Shown in pieces: positions 39,801 to 51,192 of a stretch of DNA of 64,000 nucleotides; positions within the stretch are counted from its first letter, which is position 1; every line of letters begins with the position of its first letter. The position numbers and the translations under genes were made by a program. Under the pieces are notes generated by a model. That model searched no databases. It saw nothing but the letters and a program-made list of their open reading frames with translations, and was not told the origin of the DNA. Source of the stretch: Coffea arabica (lineage: Eukaryota; Streptophyta; Magnoliopsida; Gentianales; Rubiaceae); NCBI RefSeq assembly GCF_036785885.1, contig NC_092317.1, forward strand, positions 1,118,501 through 1,182,500, read 5' to 3'.

Positions 39801-41840
39801 TTTATTTCTTCATGAATTTGATCAAAGATGAACTTCATCTAGTTTAAGTTATTTGGCGGAATCTCTGGGTTTACGTTGCACCTTTACGTTCTTGTCAATA
39901 AGTGAACAGTGCTCACAAACTATTTCCTCCAACATTCTTCGTGAGAAAAAGGGGGAACATCAGTAATTGGCTTTGGCCTGTAATGTTGCTTAGCTGAGAA
40001 TGGTTAACATGGTTTTAGCTGAATATCCAATTTGTTGTGGTTCTATTAAACTCTTTTTAGGAAGAGGCTTGCATTGTTGAAATGGTTAATTGTTATTCAT
40101 GCTGGTGAACCAAAATACTTTTGGAGTTTCCTTCCAGAAACCTCAGCCCACAGTTGAAGTTACTAGTTATTCGTTATATTCAGTTGCTAATGCTTTGGAA
40201 GTCCCAAATTTTAGAAACTTTATGACATCTTATTACTCGTTATCATACTTTTCTGTTGGCTAGTTAATACTGTTGAAGTTACCATTGTTGAAACTTAAGC
40301 AAATGGTTGAACATTGCAACTTATTAATTTGCAAACATTATCCTGTCTCTAATTCTTTTTAAGTTGCAAATGTAAAAACTTCAGCCTAGTGGCATTGGTC
40401 TCGCCACTAGAACGGTAAGGAGGGCCCTTGGCGAACCTGGACCAGCACCACAGGATGAAATGCAAAATGAAGTCCTGAAATCGAGTTTGTCCCCTGGATG
40501 GAATCAACAGCCTGTGAGTGAATTCTATACGGCATGAAGATTATGGTCTTTATCCTTGATTGCTTCTATTGGCTTCTGACTCCTAAGTCACGAAGTTTGA
40601 TTCATTTTGGCCATGGCACTCGTGGATTTGTAAGATTTGATCTTGGACCATTTGGAAGAAATAAAGAAATCTAGGCCTTTATATTTGAACTTGGAGCAAT
40701 TGATGATTGATGATAGTTTATAAAAATTGACTGACTTAAGAATTCAAATAAACTGCATGTGGACCTTTTTGGGAGGAATAAACATTTAACACCATTTAAT
40801 TCTCTGTTTTAGGATGTTTTAGAGCTATTTTCTGTTTAGTTATATTTGGAAAATTTTGAGCTAATTTAAGATTTTGAGTCATCATGGTCAATTTTGTAAC
40901 TTGACACATAAGGGTTAGGTACTTCTAACATGTCTTATTCTTTCATATTATAATCTATTTAACTTCCTAGATTGCTGCTGCTTCTGAGAATGATAACCAT
41001 CACCTGGAAAGGAAGGAGGTGGAGCTGGAGAAATATGTAGAGCTAAAAAGAATGGACTCCTTTGAGGATAATTCAGATGATAATATGGGTACTGTACCGG
41101 CATCTTCAGGGGGAATGAGGAGGAAGCATCATAGGCCTTGGTCTCTAACTGAGGTTGTTAAGCTAGTTGAGGGTGTAGCTAGATATGGTGCTGGTAGGTG
41201 GTCTGAAATTAAACGGCTTGCTTTTGCATCATATTCTTACAGAACTTCAGTTGATCTAAAGGTAGGTGATGTGAATGTCTCATCAAGCGGAAGCAATTTT
41301 AGAAATTGCTGATTTGTTGAGATGGGTATCAGTTTGAAGTCAACTGCTGTACTAAATTTAGTTGCCATGGTGCAGGACAAGTGGAGGAATCTCTTGAGAG
41401 CTAGCTTTTCACAATTGCCTGCAGAAAAAGGGGTGAGCCCATGTTTAACTCCTATTTTTGATAGTTTGATTAAGATAAGATGCTGGCGCTATGAGTATGA
41501 GAGGTGGTTTTTCATTTTTGACCTCTTACGAGGTTGTCTGTTGTGGGTTTGTGTACATTTTTCACTTCTACATGCAAAAATACTTCAGCCTTCTGCCTTT
41601 GTATCCATGGTAATTCAAAATTGATTGCTTCCCTTTTACGGAATTCTTTCGGTAAATATGCAGATGCACAATGCCCGGAAACATGCTTCAATTCCAATTC
41701 CAGCTCCAATTCTCTTACGAGTGAGAGAGCTAGCTGAAATGCAAGCACAAGTTCCAGCAAATTTCAGCTCAAGCAAGTTCACTGGACAAAGTGGTGGTAG
41801 TGATAGAAGTGTACATGAGACTAGATCGGGTTACTTGTAG
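36888..41840 (+). CDS. TRF-like protein with C-terminal telobox Myb domain (TRFL3/TRFL6 type)
   Basis: Eight coding exons (36888-37040, 37900-38071, 38435-38496, 38856-39671, 40385-40513, 40971-41261, 41376-41432, 41664-41840) join in phase to 618 aa. The N-terminus has an Asp-Pro run coded by GATCCT repeats, then VYKLVRVDGEGRLVPATDEE (from about residue 46), typical of the family. The middle is long, charged and probably disordered, with AKRVRKPTKRYIEE (about 312-325). A single Myb repeat lies at about 498-553: HRPWSLTEVVKLVEGVARYG, then the telobox VDLKDKWRNL (538-547). This class of proteins is related to telomere-binding TRFs, but the subgroup does not necessarily bind telomeric DNA without an extended domain. 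A nuclear DNA-binding role is inferred. The leader probably has introns (donors near 36130 and 36344, acceptor near 36632). Confidence 0.92.
39721..39803 (+). repeat. 36-bp tandem duplication with AAACCCTA in TRFL intron 4
   Basis: A 36-base unit starting AGATT.TGTTTGTTTCC begins at 39721 and 39757 and partly again at 39793. Each full unit contains TTTAAACCCTATAGTTTAAA, a near-palindrome that includes a telo-box AAACCCTA. Confidence 0.85.
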
Positions 41841-42825
41841 CACTGTAAATAAGTAGTAGCTTAAAAGGTTTCTATTAAGTCAATAGTCAGGCACTGCTTT
41901 GAATTATGTACTGAGTTTGATTCTTTATTGAGCCTCTTCTCTGTTAGAAGCTCAAGCCTTTCGCCCCCCCCATAAGACCCCTCTTTCTCTTTCCCCCTCG
42001 GAAAAGAGAGAAAAGAAGAAAGGGAAAATGTTTTCTTTCATGTGAACGGCCCTCTGCCTCACTCGTTCATTTGGGTGCTCCAGTTTGTTTAGTTTCCCAC
42101 TTACTTGTGTTGCTGCTTATTTATCTGTAATGGGGATAGCGATCGTGCATGCTGACATGCCAGCGCCCCGCAGTCGTGGTCTGGGCGGTTTATGGAGTAC
42201 TTATGATTGATGACCCGCATGTTAGAGACCCGATAACACTTCGGTTAGTCTTTACAGAGGCTTTATTGGATTTAGATCCACCGAAGTGGGTAGCCTTGAG
42301 CGGATGTGTTTCGTATGAGCACTTGCAGAGGCTTTTACCGCATGACTTTAACGATTGTTATGTATTTGATACACTTCGGTTAGTCTAGATCAATTTTGCT
42401 GAAAGACCACGCCCAAACCCAAACTCAAACTTTGGCATTACTTTTTTTCGGAAACAACTACTGTTGTATCACTTAATCTATTTTACGTTAGGGGGAGGGG
42501 GCGGATCTAAGGAGGTCTAGGAATAATTCGGAGGGAACTGAATCACCACCGGACCAAACTTTGGCATTACGTTCTACAATTTTTTAGTGCTTTTTTTTTT
42601 GCCCTTTTTGGCGTAAAGGTGGTTTGAAACTACTTTTACTATGGTAATCAGAAATTAAAATTACATAGCAATATTTACATGCACAGAAATTCACGTAAAA
42701 ATACTTTGATAAACAATGGCTATTTTTGTGTGCGTGTATTCAAGCAGGTACACAGTTATCCACGTGCATGTGATGTAATATAAGCTAAACATTATTGATT
42801 TCTTTTACAACTCAATTATAACTCG
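41841..42825. other. TRFL 3' UTR and spacer with an unexplained GC-richer open frame
   Basis: 42149-42388 (+) encodes 79 aa, MLTCQRPAVVVWAVYGVLMIDDP and onward. Its composition looks more like coding DNA than the flanks, and a 16-bp direct repeat, ACACTTCGGTTAGTCT, occurs at about 42237 and 42370. I do not recognise the family. It could be a gene fragment captured by a transposon. The rest is AT-rich. Confidence 0.3.
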
Positions 42826-43718
42826 GAGCAAAACACCAAGGTAGTTCATAATCTACTTTGCTAAAATCAAAGTAGGCCTTAAACTTTATTATGAACCGGT
42901 TTAGTCCATCATCAATTATGTTAATAAAGTGGAAATAGCCCTTAAACTTTTATCATCAGCCAATTTAGTCCCTTAACTATTTTACTTAAATAGAAATAGT
43001 TCCTTGGCTATATTTGGATGGTCAGTTTGATCCTTATTTGGCTGATGTACCTAATTGATCTTTTTTTGGCACCTAGAACTGAGGGTAAAATAGCAGATGT
43101 AGCTATAATCCTTATTAAAGTGATAGGAAAACAAATATTTGTTGAGAATTTGACAACAAAATTGGATCATGTTGAAAGCCAAAAAAAAAAATAAAATTGA
43201 TCTCTTTTCTTAAAAGGGTAATATTGGCACCCTCTTTTCTTCTAGTTTTTTGCATACTCCTGTTATGTTGTTTTCCCTTTTCTCCATTTAATGAAGTGAG
43301 TTGGATCCATGTGAAATTTTTTTGGGGTCATCAACTCTATTTTTCTTTCCCTAAGAAGCTCTATTTTCCTTTTCCCCATGTGATTCAATTTCTTTGTTGA
43401 TTTTTGAACAAATATGTGTTTTTCTATTGTTTCAATAAGGGCAATGATCAAATTTTATATTTTACTCCTTATTGTTGGTGTAGAAAGTTGGAAAATTGAG
43501 TGGATCTGCCAAATAAGAATTAAATTGGCTACATAAATATAGTTAAAGGACTATTTCAGCTTAAGTAAGGTAGTTGAGGACAAAATTAGCTCATAATAAA
43601 ATTTAAGGACTATTTCGGCTTTATTAAAATACTTGAGGGACTAAACTGTCTCATAATAAAGTTTTCAGACTATATTGACTTTAGTAAACTAGTTTAGGGA
43701 CTAAATTACTATTTTGCT
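42826..43718. mobile_element. Large foldback MITE (about 890 bp), 9-10 bp TSD
   Basis: The two arms of roughly 220-230 bases are inverted copies. Both begin (G)AGCAAAA and carry repeated ACTTTATTATGA and TTTAGTCCCT phrases, so each arm also has internal sub-repeats. The arms end near CTTATTTGGC.GAT. Flanks TTATAACTCG (42816-42825) and TTATAAATCG (43719-43728) form a TSD with one mismatch. That length points to a Mutator-like mover. The middle is unrelated AT-rich sequence without a transposase. Confidence 0.8.
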
Positions 43719-43728
43719 TTATAAATCG

Positions 43729-44770
43729 TAAGTCCAGAACTCCACATTATAGAACCTCGCTCTTTTGGTAGCCGAAGCCATAAATCGCACGGGTCTGATT
43801 AAACAAAAATAATAGGTCTTCTTGATAACAACTTAGATAGTTAGATACCGCGAAATAACAGGATTTTATATAACTGGCCAAAAAGATTAATATAATTCTT
43901 CAAAATTCAATGTCAATTTAAGTCTAGTTTGCCTTTGCATTCGCTGAATGTGGCTTTAGAAAAAAAAGAAAAAAGAAATAGGAAAATAAGCATTAATCCA
44001 ACAAACCTGATCCCTTGGATATTTTTAATACACATGGCTCGCGTGATCCCAAACTGAAGATCTGCAATGTATATTTTAATTTGGACTTTAATTATCGGTT
44101 TTTTTTTTTTTTTTTTGTCAATACAGGGGTGTTCGGGTCAATTCTTACGGGGTCCGACTAATCCCCTGCGCCTGAAGTACCCCGCCCCCCGCCCCCCAAC
44201 TTTAATTATCGGGTTTGTTGTTGTGCTTTTGCTTTAGTCGAATTGTGTGCTTAACGAAATCTTTTGAAGTTAGCTCTCGATTTTCATATATCTGTCTGGA
44301 AAATTGTTTTCTATGGATGATTTTAGTGAAATTTTATCGCGGAACTTTTGTTTATTTACTCTTTTTTTAAAAATAAGATTATTACGTAGTGGTAGTATAA
44401 TAAAAAACTATTTGGAAATTTATTTTTTTCAAAAAAAATTTATATTTTTCGTGAACATATTTTTAAATTATTTTTTATCTCATATATATTAAATCATCAC
44501 AGTATATTTTTCTATAAAAACTACAAAAAATGGCAATCTAGACAAGCCATAACTTATAGTCAAGCAAAATCTCTGAATTATGGATCCTAACCTTTACCAC
44601 TAAATGAATGGCTCAATAGCTTATTCACTCTATGGTAAGAACACCTGCGATATAGAAGTTAATTGAAAAAAGTGTTTAAATTTTAGAACAAGCACCTTCA
44701 TTTTATAGTGTACAAGCGAAAAATGGCCCGTTCCATCAGAGTAGCACGGACCGGTCGTATGATTGGACTT
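43729..44770. other. Spacer upstream of the DRG gene
   Basis: AT-rich. It includes a small MITE (44292-44552) and a T19 run followed by a C-rich stretch (44099-44205). No gene recognised. Confidence 0.4.
44292..44552. mobile_element. MITE of the TGTTTGGAT family (diverged)
   Basis: The left end CTGTCTGGAAAAT and the right end, with CTAGACAAG, are inverted. The right half has ATATATTAAATCATCACAGT, as in related copies. It is non-coding. Confidence 0.45.
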
Positions 44771-44970
44771 TGGGCCTGCCAGTGGAGGTTTAGCGTTTTC
44801 TCTTCGAAGCCCGGCCCGTGTAGTCACAAGGCACAACCCCTTCGTCTCAGTCTCCGAGTGGTGTCTACTCTGGTCATCTTGCATAGCATATTCATAATTT
44901 TTTGCAGCCCCCAAACGACACCCTATATACGTTTCGTCCTCGACCCACTTTCTAGCTTGCAACCTCCATC
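44771..44970 (+). promoter_or_regulatory. DRG promoter and probable leader exon
   Basis: A TGGGCC site II motif lies at 44771-44776 and CTATATAC at 44923-44930 may be the TATA box. A leader exon probably ends at 44970 (CATC|GTAAGC), followed by a leader intron to about 45177 (GACAG|GTAATA), 16 bases before the ATG. Site II motifs are common in housekeeping and translation genes. Confidence 0.45.
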
Positions 44971-45193
44971 GTAAGCTAGTAAGTTCCATTTATGGATAGT
45001 GTTGTTGAACGCTTGAGAATTGAAAAACATACATATGAAATAATTGTGTATTGAAAAAGATGTTGTTAGAAGCAGCTGATTGATTTAAGATCTTTATGCG
45101 TATGTTCCTTCATTTAAATCTGGGGTCATTTCCTTTTTACGAAATTAACTATCTTTTTCTGCTATTTCACTTGACAGGTAATATTTAGCAACC

Positions 45194-48100
45194 ATGGGGA
45201 TCATAGAAAAGATTAAAGAAATTGAGGCCGAGATGGCCCGAACCCAGAAAAATAAAGCTACAGGTTCGTGTTCTTGAATCATGTTATGTTAATACTTTTT
45301 CGGGGATTGATGCTTTTACTTCTTCAATTTGCAGAATTCTTTTTTCCGTCCCCTGGAGTGTTTTCTAAGCAGATTGAGTGCATAATTTTTCCCCTTTTCT
45401 TTGTGTTGCTTGCAATAATACAGAATATCATCTGGGTCAGCTCAAGGCCAAGATAGCAAAGCTAAGGACACAACTGTTGGAGCCTCCAAAAGTATGAAGT
45501 CTTAGTTATCTTACTCATTTTATGTCTTCAATTACGAATAATAAGTTGCCATTTTTATAGTGATTTTATTTTAGTGCGGCTTGATTGTAGTGGAGTTGTT
45601 TTTCTTGAATTCTTTTTAATGACTACCAGGGTTCTAGCGGAGCTGGAGAGGGTTTTGAAGTCACAAAATATGGCCATGGACGTGTAGCCCTTATAGGATT
45701 TCCAAGGTTTGCTATTTTTGTTTATCTGAAATCAAGCTGAATTATTTATGGAACTTTATCTTCGATGCAAAGCTTCCATATTTTGATTAATTTATTAGTT
45801 AGAATATCAAATTGGCTTGATTTTTTTTTTATCATTTTAGTTTGTTTTTGGGTGTGTTCTGTAGAAACTAGCTCTTGCTGTTTTGCGCCTTGGAGCTTTT
45901 TTACTTCTGTTGTGATTGCCAGTGTAGGAAAATCTACGCTGCTAACAATGTTAACGGGAACTCATTCTGAGGCTGCATCATACGAGTTTACCACTCTTAC
46001 CTGCATACCTGGCATTATCCACTATAATGACACTAAAATTCAGCTACTTGATCTCCCTGGAATTATTGAAGGTGCATCTGAAGGCAAGGGGCGTGGTAGG
46101 CAGGTAAGGGCCATTATCTGTATTTAGTCAAATATTGAGATTTCTAGTTCATCATTTTGAGGCTATTTAAATTTGACATTTTTTGTTGGTATCTATAGTT
46201 CTTGTCAAGCAAAGATCTTCAACTTTTTCCTTTGACTTCTTTGTCGTGTCGTGTACAAGAGTATTGTGGATAATATAATAATCTGGGGAGCAAATTATCC
46301 AGGTAGCTGTTGAACTTTTTGAATAGTCAAGATTTGGCCACTCAACTATCAATAGTAAGTTTTTACACACTGAACTATCAAAAGTGTAAATTTTGGGCTA
46401 TTCCGTCTGATTCCACATTGACTCTGGCAGATCTAACTATTAATAGTGTATGCCTTGTATATTGTATGGACCCTTAAATCTGGCAGAGTTAACGGCGGAA
46501 TCAGACGGAATGGTCCAAAATTTACACTTTTAATAGTTCAGTGGGTAAAAACATATTATTAATAATTGAGTGACCAAAACTCAACTATTCGAAAAGTTCA
46601 GTGGCTACGCAAGTAATTTGCTCTAATCTGGCATAAAATCTGATGTTTTTGAACTTTGAATCCCAGGTTATTGCAGTTTCAAAATCCTCGGACCTTGTCC
46701 TCATGGTCCTTGATGCTTCAAAAGTAAGTTTTGATCTCTTTCATCGTAATTATATCATGATAAGGTTTAGTAGTGTGAAAATGTTGTTTCAGTTTCTACG
46801 TCTTCTTAAATCAATACTGTAGTTCCTCAAGTGTCCTACTAATCACCAGGTCTATAGATGCTAGTTGACTGCCTCAGACTGCATATCTGAAGTGTGTAAT
46901 TATGTTTTTTATGTGTCTGTTGCATTGCTTTTCTCATTCTCTCGGAATATAGAATGGAAGCTTAATTGGGAACTGAATCCCTTAATTTCTTCTAGGACTT
47001 CGGCATGAAGCTTTATTTTATTTTAAAAAAAAACTTTGTTTCCTCCCACTCTTTTGGAGCTTCTTCTCTCCTTTAATTAATTGGTAACATGCGTGTTGTA
47101 CAGACATGTTTTAAAGGAATAACCTCGTGATAGCCTGCTCTAAAGATGTTTCCTTATGTCAGCTGAATGGTTGTTCATGACTTAATCTTTCTACTGCTGT
47201 TATCTGCTTGGATTTTTGCAGCATATCATGTTGTTCATAGAACTCCAGTCTGGTCGTGCTGTGTAGCATCTTATTAATGAAGACTGGAAAGCTGCCTCAT
47301 TTGCTTAACCTTTGATTGTGGAGTTTTTTCTTTCCCACTCCCACACCCTTTCATCTTTGGTTTGGTGACAGGGAGAGAAGTTGTTAAGGACACTAATCCT
47401 TCATGCGATGTAGATTACATATGCACTTGTATTTTGCATTCATTGAAAGACTGGTTAACCTTTGTCTGATTTTTGAAGTTTTGTTGAAATTTTGTAGTTG
47501 CTTCTTCACTCCTGTAAGTAGTGGAGCAATTTATCCTTGTTACGTGAAATGTTATCTCCTGTATGTGTATTGTTTGAGTGTTGCTTATCTGGAATGTCAA
47601 ATAATTGTTTGAATGTTAGAGTGAAGGGCATAGGCAAATCTTAACGAAGGAGCTGGAAGCTGTGGGCTTGCGCTTGAACAAGAGACCTCCTCAAGTAATG
47701 TATTGCTTTTTCTGGCCACAATTTGCTGATCGTCTTTTTTTCTTGTCTTTTTCTTTGGGTTTGATATGCTATTTGAACAAAACGGAGAACTATCCCTTGG
47801 TAGCAAGTCTAAAATAATTATAGTTTTGCATACTTTATAAGACTTAAAGCATCACCTGCTTTCTGCTTTTAAATTTTCCAAAATATGTTAGCATGTGTCC
47901 TGGATCTTCTTAGCCTTGATGTTTGGTTTGGTTCTTGACAGATATACTTCAAAAAGAAAAAGACTGGTGGAATTTCATTCAACAGCACTCTGCCTTTGAC
48001 TCATGTTGATGAGAAGCTGTGTTATCAAATTTTGCATGAATACAAGATACACAATGCAGAGGTATTTTGTCTTAGTATATTATTCACTATGTAGCTAGGA

Positions 48101-50171
48101 TCAATCATAGTACCGAATGTGTACAAAAGCATGTTGTCTTGACTCTTGGGTACATGAATTTTGAAGTTGTAGGACAAGTCATTGTATGCTTTTGTTTATA
48201 TCCACGACTCAAAAGAAGTTGGAACAGTTTCTCAGGCGCAGGGAAATTGTCAGCAAACCATTACATTATGTGTTTGTGTGCTTTTGTTCTTTATGCAGTG
48301 TTGCTTCTTTGTTGACTTCCAGATGAGTGCTCATCTGCTGCCTTGCCATATTTTGTTTGCTTAAGTTTGATACCATGTGTTGCCCTCTGCTTGAGTTTTC
48401 TCTGTTTAAAATCATCTGTCTTTGTGTCCTGTTCTTTTGCCAGTCTTGAGTGATCTATATACCCAGTGGCTATGGGTGTGCAATTCTTTGGAACTTAACT
48501 TTAATTACTTCATCATTTCACATTCTATGTGGTAACAAAATTTAACGTCATCTCGCTTCACCGCCCCCTAGTGAAATGAGTAGAATAACATAAAAAAGCA
48601 ACTAAGATAAGAACAATTTGGTTTTGACAAACTATGAAAGTGTTGTAGAGCAGCTAACTTTGTTATAGGGGCATGTTTCATTTGAGAAAAATTGTTGTTG
48701 GAGTTAAACAACAATCTGCATCGGATGCGAGGACAGTATCAAAATGAAAGTTTTATTGTGTAACCTCTGTACCTATTTTTGCAGTTTTTTCTGAGATAAA
48801 TACCAACCCTATTAAACTATGTAGCAGAAGATTCTTTCACATCACTTTTTCATACTTTAAGCCATCATATAAGCTATTACCTGACATTTTTTTCTTGGTA
48901 AGGTCTTGTTTCGTGAAGATGCCACTGTGGATGATCTGATAGATGTCATCGAGGGAAACCGCAAATACATAAAATGTGTATACGTCTACAATAAAATTGA
49001 TGTTGTTGGTATTGACGACGTGGACAGATTAGCACGACAACCAAATTCCATTGTGATTAGCTGTAATTTGAAGGTATGCGTAATGCTTCTAAATTTGCTT
49101 TCCTGATATGAAGCATGATTACCAAAGTTGTTGAAGTGGTCTAGTACTAGAAAATTATTGATCTTTGTTTCTATCATTTTTATTTTTTATTGAGCAGCTC
49201 AATCTGGACAGAGTGCTTGCTAGAATGTGGGACGAGATGGGTCTTGTGAGGGTTTATACAAAGCCCCAAGGCCAGCAACCAGATTTCACTGATCCTGTTG
49301 TTCTTTCTTCTGTAAGTCAGAGGTGTCCCAATCTATTATTTGTGGGTCCCGGACAATTGTTGTGGGGATGGATTCTAATATGCCATAGGTCTGGGTTGTG
49401 TTGGCTTGATTCAGGATAGAGGGGGCTGTACAGTTGAGGACTTTTGTAATCATATACATCGGAGCCTAGTGAAGGACGTGAAGTATGTCTTGGTGTGGGG
49501 CACAAGCGCAAGGCACTACCCACAGCACTGTGGCCTCGGTCATGTTCTTCAGGACGAGGATGTTGTACAGATCGTTAAGAAAAAGGTATTTTAGCTGTTC
49601 TGTTCTTAGCGTATGACCTTCAAGATAAAGTTGATAGCTTAAATGGTGGAAGGAGGCAGGACAATAAGTTTGACTACTGAATTATTTTGTTTTTGGAAAC
49701 AACATAAGATGTCATGAAAGCTCCAAATGATTTTCTCTGCTGAGGAAAGCAACATAAACTAGAACCTACCTGTTACTTTTTACTGGTAATTGGATTTTAC
49801 AAAGCTGCTTCTAGATTTAGACATAGTACTGTCATAGAGAGGCTTCTTCAGATGTAGTTGCCAAAAAAAGAAAAAAAGACCCCACAATATTTGCATTGAG
49901 TTTCCATTTGAATTGGCTGAAGAGTACGAGTTACTTATCCAGGTAGTTGGTCATTCATTTGGTATCATTCTCGCGTGTTAGTTGACATTCAGCGTTCTAG
50001 AATCACCTGCCTTGTTTCTAAAGCACGATGGAACACCAGGAGCATTAACCGAAGATTGGACTTGAATTTGTGCAGGAGAGGGAAGATGGTGGAAGAGGTC
50101 GCTTTAAATCACATTCCAATGCTCCTGCTAGAATATCTGACAGAGAAAAGAAGGCTCCCCTGAAGACATAA
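45194..50171 (+). CDS. DRG1: Developmentally regulated GTP-binding protein (DRG, OBG/TRAFAC GTPase)
   Basis: Eleven exons (45194-45263, 45424-45491, 45630-45706, 45923-46103, 46667-46723, 47620-47694, 47942-48061, 48903-49073, 49198-49311, 49415-49585, 50076-50171), all with GT-AG introns, give 399 aa, the length I recall for Arabidopsis DRG1. Motifs: G1 GFPSVGKS (69-76), G3 DLPG (115-118), G4 NKID (246-249) and the G5-like SCN (269-271). An N-terminal helical region (1-50) precedes the G domain, an S5D2-like insert sits inside it, and a TGS domain covers about 290-368. DRGs bind GTP, associate with ribosomes and polysomes through DFRP partners, and are linked to translation. The start AACCATGG has a strong context. 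Intron 4 holds a foldback MITE. The plant naming DRG1 versus DRG2 is uncertain; both correspond to animal DRG2. Confidence 0.95.
46288..46623. mobile_element. Foldback MITE inside DRG intron 4, 8-bp TSD
   Basis: Inverted arms of about 150 bases start GAGCAAATTA and share AGTGTAAATTTTGG and TCCGTCTGATTCC. Flanking TAATCTGG at 46279-46286 and 46624-46631 is an exact 8-bp duplication, suggesting hAT-type mobilisation. The hairpin lies wholly within the intron, 184 bases after exon 4 and 43 bases before exon 5. Confidence 0.82.
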
Positions 50172-50589
50172 TTGAGTGCCTTTTGGAGCCTGTCCTGTCC
50201 TACTTAGCAGCACATCTTGGAACTTCTTCTTTGGACATCATGGATGATAGGCGGTCAAACTTAATGATCTGCGAGATGGATCGGGTTCACAGGATAACAA
50301 AGTATTCTGGCAGGCATTCTTATATTTAGTGTTGTATGACGAGTAATTTGATTTTCAAGATTTTGGTCGATTGAGGAAGGGTTATAAAACCTGGGCGAAA
50401 TTTGATAGTGTAAAAAGTTAAAGAGATGACTTATTTGGTGCTCCAGCAATTGACTTCGCAAAAATAATGCTTAGTTGTAACACATTTACTAGGACCTGCC
50501 TTTTTTCTTTATTATTATTATGCTCAATATTCTTAATTCTATACCATATAAAAAGTTTTAAGCATCAAATTAAGCAAACGGAAGGCGAA

Positions 50590-51123
50590 TAATGCCTCCT
50601 ACTGCATTAATCAATTCCCATAGCTTGATGGTAATAGACTTGCAGAGTCACGAGAGCATCCGGAAGTCTGAAAATTTTAGGCATGCTTTGATAAACTTCC
50701 GAGAAGGGAAGGAAAAACTTGAAACACAATGATAAAAGAATATTTTTGTCTTTAACTAACTGAGCATCGAAGCATCCATCCAGTGTGTCATAACAGTTAA
50801 CGTCGAAAGTTCCATCCGTCTGTGAAATGGAATCTCCACAGGCCATTCTGCAGTTTCTGGAGGCTGCTCCAGAAATGTTTCTGGAAACCTTTAATCCTCT
50901 GACTCTGCTCAATTATTCTTGTCAACTTCCGTACTGTCCGTTGAAGCCGATTCACTCTCGTACAGAAAAGCACTTCGTTAGTGCATTTTGATTGAATAAG
51001 CAAAATAAGCATCATCATTACCGTACCCAAATGATCCCCCACTAATTGAAAACATCTGCTTAACCCCCACAACTGATCCCATTGAAATCCCCTCATAGGA
51101 AACATAGGAAAGTAAGCATGCAT
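50590..51123 (-). pseudogene. Unrecognised coding remnant on minus strand
   Basis: Several minus-strand frames look protein-like but are interrupted. One reads MFSISGGSFGYGNDDAYFAY, then after three stops RFPETFLEQPPETAEWPVE and HRRMELSTLTVMTHWMDASML. The other two frames are open for about 100 codons each. This suits a decayed exon set with stops and frameshifts. I cannot name the parent. It lies tail-to-tail with DRG and next to the omega-amidase pseudogene. Confidence 0.3.
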
Positions 51124-51192
51124 AGAGCGTGTGATAGGGAACCTGAAGGATTGGAAGGATGTGTCAAGAAATGGTCATCTTCACCAGACACT

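Noticed and set aside
45765-46127. 120-codon frame starting before DRG exon 4
   Set aside because: Its first half is intron sequence; the true exon starts at 45923 after a clear acceptor.
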